Part shown: positions 51,970-59,722 of the stretch, one piece after another
Numbering within the stretch: the stretch's first letter is position 1
Layout: each line of letters opens with the position of its first letter
Assembly (NCBI GenBank): GCA_029941905.1
Contig: JAPYTQ010000001.1
Coordinates: 1-64,000, forward strand
Length of the DNA: 64,000 nt
Direction of reading: 5' to 3'
Origin: JAHRVQ01 sp029941905
GTDB lineage: Bacteria; Pseudomonadota; Gammaproteobacteria; Pseudomonadales; Azotimanducaceae
Notes under the pieces: model-generated
Databases searched by the model: none
The model's input: only the letters and a program-made list of their open reading frames with translations
What the model was told of the DNA's origin: nothing
Position numbers and translations under genes: made by a program

Positions 51970-54870
51970 TTAGTCACCATACTGGTAACGGATGTCGATT
52001 CCGTAGAATCTTGGGTCAAGCATAGCACCTGTCACCATCCAGTTTCCCGACTCGGTCGCCGTGCCAGCACCACGAATGTTCTGCTCATCCGTTAAGTTGT
52101 TAACAAATGCCCTGATGCTCCAGTTGTCACTTTGGCTTCTCCACATCACACTCGCATCTGCGCGAAAACGGTCGGGAATCAGGTCTTTGGCACTTTCAAA
52201 CCCCGCATCATAAAATTCGCCGGTGTACGAATAACTGGCTCGGAAAGTAAAGTTACCGACACTGGTCGGCAGGGCATAAGAACCCCACACGGTGTATTTA
52301 GTTTCCGGGATTCTTTTTAGCTGATCACCCTTGGCATTGACTACAAACAAATCAGGGTTTGTTGTTCCATTGCCAAACAGTGATGCCGGATGCGCCGGAT
52401 CATCGTTGATAGCAATAAAGTAGTCAGACTTATACTTTGTTTTCGTATAGCTGTAGTTGCCTCCCAATGTTATGTTGTCAGAAGGTAACCAGAGTGCCTC
52501 CACCTCAAAACCTGAATTGACGGCTTCATCGGCATTCTGGACGATACCTACTGTCGAGCCTCTACTGGGGTCATAGACGTTGACCTGATCCTGGTAATTG
52601 TCATAATCGTATGTATAAAGAGACATATTCAATTGAACCGTGCCATCAAAATGCAGTCCCTTATAGCCTAGCTCATATGCGAGTACTGTTTCCTTATCAT
52701 AGAATATCGGTTTTGTGATATTCGTGATCGGGTCTTCGAGGCGAGCGTCAACGATGCCCAAAGAGTATCCACCTGAGCGATAACCAGTGGTTGCTGAAAT
52801 ATAAACCAGAATATCGTCCGTTGGTGTCCAGTCCAAATTAACGCGATAGTTTGTATCTCTCCATGTGTGGTCATCTGCAGTATGCGAGGTATAACTGATC
52901 GGCAGTCCGCTCAACAACCTTAATGGTGTAGTACAACTAGCGTCAGTCAGAGGACAGGTCGGTGCCAGAGGATTTGTTGCGTCACCAGAGTAGGTCGCGT
53001 TACCCATGGCAATGTTCGTCCAGGCAAGGCTTGTAATACCCGGTGTATGAAATCCAGGGAAGCCGAATGCATTAGCCATCGAGGGTGTAATTATACCGGA
53101 GGAATTGTAACCTGGAGCGAACGCATATGCGGCGTCGACAAAAAAGCCTTCAGTTGATATTTCAAAGTAACCACCGCGAATCTCCCTTACGGTTTTCTTG
53201 TCTTCTGCATACCGAAGTCCTAACACCAAAGCAAACTGCTCATTAATTTCCCAGGTTCCCTGGGTGTAAACCGCAGTGGCTTCATTTCGATTCTTATTGG
53301 TGTGATGGTACCAGTCGCCGCGAGTGTCACCTTGCCATATGCCAGAAATAGAGGTGCCCTCTAATGCGTCTCCTAACCTGACGTGAGGACCAAGTCCATA
53401 AGCCTGCAGAAAGTTTGCACCGCCAAGACCCGCGTTGGGCTGTGACAGATCACCGTAATCTGTAGGAAGAACAAACCGGTTAGTACTGTCAGTTAAACTG
53501 TAATCCTGCTGCCGAAGCTCATCAAAATAATAAACACCTGATGTAAGCGACACGCTTTCAGAGGCTTGCCAGAAGATCTGAATTTCATGAGACTTGGATT
53601 GAACATCTTCCAACACAGTCTGGCGCTGCTTTGTTACATCGTTATTGGCGTAATCCAGATCCTGGTTAAAGGTGTAATTGAAGTCGTTTGTGCCGAAAAT
53701 ATATTTTAACGAAAGAGAGTCATTCACATCCCAGACGATCTCATTCTGGCTTGCACGATGCGCAAACAATTCATGGTTGCAGTTTGCCGTCGTATAGGGG
53801 AACTTGCATCTCCCTCCATCCTTGTTGACATCGACTTTATTGTTGGGGTCATCTTTCGTCGCTCCGGCCATTAAGGCCGCAGTTTCAGGGCGATTAAATG
53901 CGCCGTTTACCAATACCCATGCTGCACTATTTACACCTGGTGTGACATGACGTCCATAAACAGTGGTGTTATTAATTGGATCATTAAACGCCAGGGCACC
54001 AGGATCACCAGGTGCTACCGTGGTGTATCCATTAGCAGACGTGTTTGTCAGTCCGTTTACGTAGGACCCTGTACTTCGAATACCTCGTTCTGGTAATGAT
54101 CCCTCGGTAATCAGGGCACCGTTGTTTATTACCCGATCTGATTCACGATCATTAGCTCTTAACTTAACCGTAATGGCGTCAGTGACATTCCAGGTTAATG
54201 CCAGCGAGTAGTTTCGGTCATTGGTGGAGTTGGTATCCTCTGACCCATTTATACCATCCTGCAATCCATCTTTCTTGCGCTTGACAGCCAGGAGACGAAA
54301 TGCAACCTTGTCTTCAATGATTGGGCCTGATATCACACCATACAGTTCCCTGTCATTATAGCTACCAACCTGGGTACGCACATTAGCCGACCAGTCAAAG
54401 GTGGGATCCTTGGTAATATAGTTCAGCGCACCACCGATGGCGTTTCGACCATACAAGGTGCCCTGGGGACCACGCAGGACCTCGATCCGCTGAATGTCAT
54501 ACAACGCGTTCTCTGAAGCGGCTATACCAAAATCCGGCGAGAAAACGCCGTTGTAGTATGTCGCCACGCCAGGGTCACCACCCAGTGCCCGGAAGTTACG
54601 GCCGACACCACGAATACGAATATCGTACGCGTCTCGTGTTGTGGCTGGGATATAGTTAACCATATCGTTGGCGCCTTGCAGTCCGAACTCCTCAATGGTG
54701 TCGGATGAAAATGCTGTGATGGATATGGATGTATCTGAGACTGTGGCTTCAACTTTTTCTGCTGTTACCACGACTTCTTCAATCTGCCGATCTGCCGCCA
54801 TTACCGATGCTGACAGCAAACTGGTAATACCGAAGGTCATCAGACCTTTCTTGCTACTTGCTATTGCCAT
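51970..54870 (-). CDS. TonB-dependent receptor, second of tandem pair
   Basis: 966 aa from ATG 54870, preceded by AGGGGG; the open frame begins at 54906. Signal peptide LMTFGITSLLSASVMAA, then EEVVVTAEKV and a plug nearly identical to its neighbour's. Barrel regions differ mainly in predicted extracellular loops (for example the segments near residues 250-330 and 590-650), suggesting related but different ligands. The C-terminus is IDIRYQYGD. Its promoter region is cut by the N gap at 54928. Confidence 0.9.
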   Translation of the reverse strand: MAIASSKKGLMTFGITSLLSASVMAADRQIEEVVVTAEKVEATVSDTSISITAFSSDTIEEFGLQGANDMVNYIPATTRDAYDIRIRGVGRNFRALGGDPGVATYYNGVFSPDFGIAASENALYDIQRIEVLRGPQGTLYGRNAIGGALNYITKDPTFDWSANVRTQVGSYNDRELYGVISGPIIEDKVAFRLLAVKRKKDGLQDGINGSEDTNSTNDRNYSLALTWNVTDAITVKLRANDRESDRVINNGALITEGSLPERGIRSTGSYVNGLTNTSANGYTTVAPGDPGALAFNDPINNTTVYGRHVTPGVNSAAWVLVNGAFNRPETAALMAGATKDDPNNKVDVNKDGGRCKFPYTTANCNHELFAHRASQNEIVWDVNDSLSLKYIFGTNDFNYTFNQDLDYANNDVTKQRQTVLEDVQSKSHEIQIFWQASESVSLTSGVYYFDELRQQDYSLTDSTNRFVLPTDYGDLSQPNAGLGGANFLQAYGLGPHVRLGDALEGTSISGIWQGDTRGDWYHHTNKNRNEATAVYTQGTWEINEQFALVLGLRYAEDKKTVREIRGGYFEISTEGFFVDAAYAFAPGYNSSGIITPSMANAFGFPGFHTPGITSLAWTNIAMGNATYSGDATNPLAPTCPLTDASCTTPLRLLSGLPISYTSHTADDHTWRDTNYRVNLDWTPTDDILVYISATTGYRSGGYSLGIVDARLEDPITNITKPIFYDKETVLAYELGYKGLHFDGTVQLNMSLYTYDYDNYQDQVNVYDPSRGSTVGIVQNADEAVNSGFEVEALWLPSDNITLGGNYSYTKTKYKSDYFIAINDDPAHPASLFGNGTTNPDLFVVNAKGDQLKRIPETKYTVWGSYALPTSVGNFTFRASYSYTGEFYDAGFESAKDLIPDRFRADASVMWRSQSDNWSIRAFVNNLTDEQNIRGAGTATESGNWMVTGAMLDPRFYGIDIRYQYGD

Positions 54871-54927
54871 TGGATAATACCCCCTGTTTTTTTCGCTAAA
54901 GCCCATCTCTACTAAAGAGTCTCTACT

Positions 54928-55027
54928 NNNNNNNNNNNNNNNNNNNNNNNNNNNNNNNNNNNNNNNNNNNNNNNNNNNNNNNNNNNNNNNNNNNNNNNNN
55001 NNNNNNNNNNNNNNNNNNNNNNNNNNN
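54928..55027. other. Assembly gap (100 N) flanked by a direct repeat
   Basis: Exactly 100 N. AAGAGTCTCTACT stands directly before and directly after the gap, and TCTCTACTAAAGAGTCTCTACT precedes it as a short tandem repeat, so the two contig ends may in fact overlap. Confidence 0.97.
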
Positions 55028-55491
55028 AAGAGTCTCTACTAATGAAGTTGGAGCCAGTCATTGTTTTTATTGTCGACCCAGTATCACGTCCCGCGCTAAA
55101 TCGATACTCGAAAGCTAAACCTTCGGAATGTAGATGTAAACAACTTAATTGTAGCGTCGCCATACATCTGACGTAACCGCCAGAGATCTTCCTGATTACT
55201 GTATTTTCCTGGTCGAGTTTATTCACAAAGCTAATTTGTAGAAGTGCCTACATCATCTTATTTTATTATGGGAATAATTCGGGACGGAAAAGATGATTAG
55301 AGGCATAGCTGCGCCGCATCATGTAATTCACGATAGATAATGGAGAAAAACAAGATTGACCACTCATCTTCCAGACGACAAGGGAGCAATTATCTCATTC
55401 TTTCTTCATATTATCTTCATTTTTTGAACTTTTCGGCGTATAGTGCGTCGAATTATACAAATTCGCAAAGGGAAAGGTCTGTCAGCGCAAT
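55028..55491. other. Non-coding region upstream of lpxC
   Basis: 464 bases with no credible gene. It should contain the lpxC promoter and upstream sequence of the second TonB receptor. A loose inverted repeat, ATCATCTT (55252-55259) with AAGATGAT (55290-55297), is the only symmetry noted. AAGGGAAAGG before the lpxC ATG is its probable ribosome binding site. Confidence 0.45.
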
Positions 55492-56412
55492 ATGTTAAGA
55501 CAACGAACGATTAACACAGCCGTCTCAGCAGTGGGTATTGGAGTCCATACCGGGAACAAGGTTCAATTGACCCTCAAACCCGCACCCCAGAATAGTGGCA
55601 TCACCTTTGTAAGAACCGACCTGCCTCACTATCCCCGGGTCAGAGCAACCGCCACCAACGTTTCAAGCACTGTCCTGACCACCAGCCTGATGGAAGATGG
55701 CGTGACAGTGTCTTGTGTTGAACATTTGATGTCTGCGATCTGGTCTCTAGGCATCGACAATCTGACGATCGAAGTCACCTGTGAAGAAGTCCCGATTATG
55801 GATGGCAGTGCAGCGCCCTTTATCTACCTGATTAAGAGCTCAGGCATTAAGGAACAAGGGGCGGCCAAACAATTTATAAAAATCAGGAAACCGATAGAAG
55901 TGGTTCTGGAGGATACACGGGCGAGTTTATTACCCTATAACGGGTTTAAGGCATCTTATACCTTTGTTTACGATCATCAGGTATTCAACCGCTATCCCAA
56001 GTATGCCGAAGTAGATTTCTCGAACACCTCATTCGTTGATGAAGTGAGCCGGGCGCGAACTTTCGGCCTGATTAAAGAACTCGACCAGGCCCAGGCGATG
56101 AACAAGTGCCTCGGGTCAAGTCTTGAGAATGCCATAGGCATTGATGATTACACGATTTTGAATAAAGACGGCTTACGTTATGAAGACGAGTTCGTCAAAC
56201 ACAAATTGCTCGATGCCATCGGTGACCTTTACCTGCTGGGCAGAACCATTCTCGGTGAGTTCGTCGGTGTAAAATCCGGTCATGCATTGAACAACAGCCT
56301 GGCGTTGGCATTACTGGAACATACCAACGCCTGGGAGCTTGTCTCGTTTGAAGATGAGCCTGAATCCGAGACCGCAAAAGTACATCCTTTTTTACAGCCG
56401 ATAGCAGCATAG
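55492..56412 (+). CDS. lpxC: UDP-3-O-acyl-N-acetylglucosamine deacetylase
   Basis: 306 aa, normal length. Catalyses the committed step of lipid A synthesis, cytoplasmic, zinc-dependent. Zinc ligands: His in SCVEHLMSA, and His and Asp in FVKHKLLDAIGDL; KSGHALNN carries the catalytic His. EEVPIMDGSAAPF and SRARTFG are family signatures. Usually lpxC sits at the end of the division (dcw) cluster after ftsZ; here it stands alone, so relocation or a second copy should be considered. Confidence 0.95.
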   Translation: MLRQRTINTAVSAVGIGVHTGNKVQLTLKPAPQNSGITFVRTDLPHYPRVRATATNVSSTVLTTSLMEDGVTVSCVEHLMSAIWSLGIDNLTIEVTCEEVPIMDGSAAPFIYLIKSSGIKEQGAAKQFIKIRKPIEVVLEDTRASLLPYNGFKASYTFVYDHQVFNRYPKYAEVDFSNTSFVDEVSRARTFGLIKELDQAQAMNKCLGSSLENAIGIDDYTILNKDGLRYEDEFVKHKLLDAIGDLYLLGRTILGEFVGVKSGHALNNSLALALLEHTNAWELVSFEDEPESETAKVHPFLQPIAA

Positions 56413-56468
56413 AGGTCTTTGAGCGCAGTGCGAGTTTGGGGGGAATTTGCGCTCAGACCTCACCTATT
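56412..56468 (+). terminator. Strong hairpin terminator after lpxC
   Basis: GAGGTC-TT-TGAGCGCA (56412-56427) pairs with TGCGCTCA-GACCTC (56448-56461): 14 pairs with a two-base bulge and a 20-base loop, then a weak T-rich stretch (ATTTTCT). It overlaps the last base of the lpxC stop and separates convergent genes. Confidence 0.75.
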
Positions 56469-56480
56469 TTCTGGGTTGCT

Positions 56481-57245
56481 TTATGAACCCAACTTCGCAG
56501 CCTCTTCACGCGCCTTGCGAACCTTTTCACCAGTCTGGTTGAACAGTAGTTCACGGCGGGCTTTTTCTTCTTCTTCTGTTAACTCACGTTTGCCCAGATC
56601 CTTCCCGACTTTACGACCGGTGAGGACCTGTGGCCTGTCACCCACCTCATCGACCCAGCGTTTCAAGCTCGGGTAGGTCTCCCAGAGACTCTCATCGATC
56701 AGACGGCCGATGAGGAAGGCCCACGGCCAGGTGATCATGTCTGCAATACTGTATTCATCACCGGCAAGATATTGATTTACTGATAGCTGGGCATCCATCA
56801 CACCAGCGAGCCGGTCTACCTCGCCGACGAACCGTTGGGTGCCGTATTCCAGTTGCTTAGGGTCATCGGCAATATTCTTGCCATAGTTTTTGAAGTGATT
56901 GGCATTCCCCATCATGGGGCCAAGATTGGCCATCTGCCAGTGCAGCCATTGCAGCACTTTGTATTTTTTTGCCGTTTCAACCGGTAAGAACCGGCCAGTT
57001 TTTTCTGCCAGGTATTCCAGAATGGCACCGGACTCGAAAATGGTAATCGGCTCCCCGCCACCCACTGGATCGTGATCGACGATGGCGGGCATCCGGTTGT
57101 TGGGACTAATCCTGAGAAATTCCGCCTTGAACTGGTCACCGCCACCAATGTCGACGGGTATCAGGTTGTATGGCAGGCCGCACTCCTCCAGCATAATGGT
57201 GACCTTCCAGCCATTGGGTGTTGGCCAGTAATGTACATCAATCAT
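56481..57245 (-). CDS. Glutathione S-transferase (Nu-class, YghU/YfcG-like)
   Basis: 254 aa from ATG 57245 (GTG 57254 also in frame). The thioredoxin-like domain is HYWPTPNGWKVTIMLEECGL with TPN near the glutathione site, then ISPNNRMPAIVDHD and FESGAILEYLAEKTG. The helical domain has LAGDEYSIADMITWPW. Nu-class enzymes act as disulfide-bond oxidoreductases or peroxidases with glutathione. Downstream of uup on the same strand. Confidence 0.9.
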   Translation of the reverse strand: MIDVHYWPTPNGWKVTIMLEECGLPYNLIPVDIGGGDQFKAEFLRISPNNRMPAIVDHDPVGGGEPITIFESGAILEYLAEKTGRFLPVETAKKYKVLQWLHWQMANLGPMMGNANHFKNYGKNIADDPKQLEYGTQRFVGEVDRLAGVMDAQLSVNQYLAGDEYSIADMITWPWAFLIGRLIDESLWETYPSLKRWVDEVGDRPQVLTGRKVGKDLGKRELTEEEEKARRELLFNQTGEKVRKAREEAAKLGS

Positions 57246-57312
57246 ACTTTTCACCTTGAAAATTGAAAACCAACAGACTAATCGTTTTTCGTCAGATATA
57301 CAGTCCTTAATC

Positions 57313-59244
57313 TCAAGACCAGTCGTCCATTTCAGCTATTTCGTGTTCCACCGCTTCCCAGCGACCCATATTTTCTTCAATTCTGGACTCTATCTGACTA
57401 ACCTCTGAATAGACCTGCTGCTGGTCCTTTTCAGGTTTTTTGTAGAAGTCTTCTGTGGACATCTGATCATGCAACCGGGCCAGCTGCGCTTCATCTGCCT
57501 CAACAAGATCCGGCAGTTTTGCCAGCTCTTTTTCAAGTCTCTGCCGCTCGGACTTCTGTTTTTTCCTGTCGCGATGTGATGTCTTGCTACTTGTTGGGCT
57601 TATTGTATGAGCTACAGATGTACTGAGTCCGGAATTTGATAATGCGTCGCTGGTGACGAACCTGCCTCCGGCGTGAATCCAGTCAGAGTATCCACCCACA
57701 ATTTCTTTGATGACACCGTCTCCTTCAAACACCAGCAGGCTGGACACGACATTGTCCATAAACGATCGATCATGAGAAACAATTAGCACGGTGCCCTTAA
57801 AATCCATCAACAGTTCTTCAAGTAATTCCAGGCTCTCGACATCAAGATCGTTGGTAGGCTCATCAAGGACGAGCAGATTAGCGGGCAGCGAAAAAAGACG
57901 TGCCAGCAGCAGCCGATTCTGCTCCCCACCGGACAGGGTTCGAATCGGTGCCCTGGCCTGATCTGGTGAGAACATGAAGTTACCAAGATAGGTCACGACA
58001 TGGGTATCCTTCTGGCCGATCGTAATATACTCCCGCCCCTCGGAAATGTAGTCTGCGACACTCTTGTCCTGGTCCAGTTGAGCGCGAGCCTGGTCAAAAT
58101 AAGCGACCTCGAGCTTCGTACCGGTTTTGACCACACCAGAATCCACCGGTAGGTCCTCCAGCAGAATCCTCAGCAGGGTTGTTTTACCAGAACCATTGGC
58201 GCCGACCAGGCCAATCCTGTCCTGGCGTTGGACAATCAGGCTGAGATTTTCGATTATCTTCTCATCACCGTAGGATTTCGAAACATCGATCAGCTCCTTG
58301 ACAATTTTTCCAGACGCCATGCCTGCATCAACTTCCATCCTCAGATTCTTGGTCCCTATTCGGCGCGCCCTTTCCTTGCGTAATGATTCCAGCGCCCTGA
58401 CTCGCCCTTCATTCCTCGTCCGCCTCGCTTTAATCCCCTGTCTTATCCAGATTTCTTCCTTTTTAAGCTTGTCATCGAACAGTTTGTTTTGCAGCTGTTC
58501 AACTTCCCGTTCATGGTCCCGACGCTCGATAAAGGTCTGGTAATCGCAATTCCAACGGGTGACCTGTCCACGATCAATATCGACGATGCTGTTGGCAACC
58601 GATTGCATCAGCTGGCGATCATGGCTGACAAACAAAATTGTGCCTTCGAAAGACAGCAGCAGCTCTTCCAGCCATTGGATGGCAGGTATATCCAGGTGGT
58701 TAGTGGGTTCGTCCAGTAACCAGACATCCGGTTCAATCACCAGTGACCTGGCAATGGCCACCCGTTTTAACCAACCGCCGGACAAGTCCTTGAGTAATTT
58801 ATCCGGATCGAGGCCCATCCGATCCAGAACCGCATCGATACGATGTCCTATGGTCCAGCCGTGATTCGATTCAATTTCTGACTGTAATCGGGACAAACGT
58901 TCGACGTCACTATCTGATTCCAATTGCAGCGCGAGATTGTGATATTCAGACAACAATTGCCCGGTGCGGGCGAAGGTATTTGCCACAGCCTGATAAATCG
59001 ACAAATCATCCCCTGCCGGTAGCTCTTGATCCAGGGTCGAAAATACCAGATTGTCCTGCCGCCAGACCTGGCCACTATCGACGACCAGGTCACCGGCAAT
59101 CAGCTTCAGCAAGGTACTCTTACCGCTGCCATTTCGCCCGGTGAGACAAATTCTATCGCCTTTTTGTATCACGAGATCGGCGTCATCCAGTACGACATCG
59201 TTGCCAAACGATACGAAAGCCTTCTTGAGGGAGATTATTGTCAT
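57313..59244 (-). CDS. uup: ABC-F family ATPase Uup
   Basis: 643 aa, two ABC domains and no membrane part. NBD1: GRNGSGKSTLL, LSGGWLKRVAIARSL, LLDEPTNHLD. NBD2: GANGSGKTTLL, LSGGEQNRLLLARLF, LVLDEPTNDLD. The C-terminal coiled coil (about 555-640, HRDRKKQKSERQRLEKEL) is typical of Uup. ABC-F proteins act on the ribosome; Uup also affects transposon excision and branched DNA. Starts at ATG 59244. Confidence 0.92.
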   Translation of the reverse strand: MTIISLKKAFVSFGNDVVLDDADLVIQKGDRICLTGRNGSGKSTLLKLIAGDLVVDSGQVWRQDNLVFSTLDQELPAGDDLSIYQAVANTFARTGQLLSEYHNLALQLESDSDVERLSRLQSEIESNHGWTIGHRIDAVLDRMGLDPDKLLKDLSGGWLKRVAIARSLVIEPDVWLLDEPTNHLDIPAIQWLEELLLSFEGTILFVSHDRQLMQSVANSIVDIDRGQVTRWNCDYQTFIERRDHEREVEQLQNKLFDDKLKKEEIWIRQGIKARRTRNEGRVRALESLRKERARRIGTKNLRMEVDAGMASGKIVKELIDVSKSYGDEKIIENLSLIVQRQDRIGLVGANGSGKTTLLRILLEDLPVDSGVVKTGTKLEVAYFDQARAQLDQDKSVADYISEGREYITIGQKDTHVVTYLGNFMFSPDQARAPIRTLSGGEQNRLLLARLFSLPANLLVLDEPTNDLDVESLELLEELLMDFKGTVLIVSHDRSFMDNVVSSLLVFEGDGVIKEIVGGYSDWIHAGGRFVTSDALSNSGLSTSVAHTISPTSSKTSHRDRKKQKSERQRLEKELAKLPDLVEADEAQLARLHDQMSTEDFYKKPEKDQQQVYSEVSQIESRIEENMGRWEAVEHEIAEMDDWS

Positions 59245-59295
59245 GGGAATGACATCACAACGCGTCTTAACCGCTTCCTCGGCCTTGAAGGACCA

Positions 59296-59583
59296 CTAGT
59301 GGTTATGATCGAATTTCGCTTTTTGATCAGCCGTGGCTTCGGTCTGATATTTCTGCTTCCAGGTCGAGTAGGGCATGCCGTAAATAATCTCTCTGGCCTC
59401 TTCATAATCCATGGTAATTCCTTTATCCTCTGCCGCCGCCCTGTACCACTTACTGAGACAATTTCTACAGAAACCAGCCAGATTCATGAGATCGATATTT
59501 TGCACCTGCTTGTTCTCATCAAGGTGTAGTGTCAAACGGCGGAAAGCGGCGGCTTCAAGTTCAATTTTGGTTTGTTCGTTCAT
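59296..59583 (-). CDS. DUF1244-family small protein
   Basis: 95 aa, full length for DUF1244. Carries the invariant LAGFCRNCLSKWYRAAAEDK and GMPYSTWKQKYQ. The paired Cys may bind a metal. Function unknown; widespread in proteobacteria. Upstream of uup on the same strand and divergent from rapA. Confidence 0.9.
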   Translation of the reverse strand: MNEQTKIELEAAAFRRLTLHLDENKQVQNIDLMNLAGFCRNCLSKWYRAAAEDKGITMDYEEAREIIYGMPYSTWKQKYQTEATADQKAKFDHNH

Positions 59584-59722
59584 TGCGGGCCTCGTTTGGT
59601 TATCTCGATGGCGGCTACCTTAACGCACAGGCAGGATGGCTTTCCAGCACTAACGTGTTGAACGAAGGGTGAACGGCAGGATAAACGAAACGGAAGAAGG
59701 TTTTTCTTGATGGCTGAAGATA

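Noticed and set aside
54912..55226. Minus-strand open frame spanning the second N gap
   Set aside because: A third of it is undetermined sequence and the rest has no coding character.
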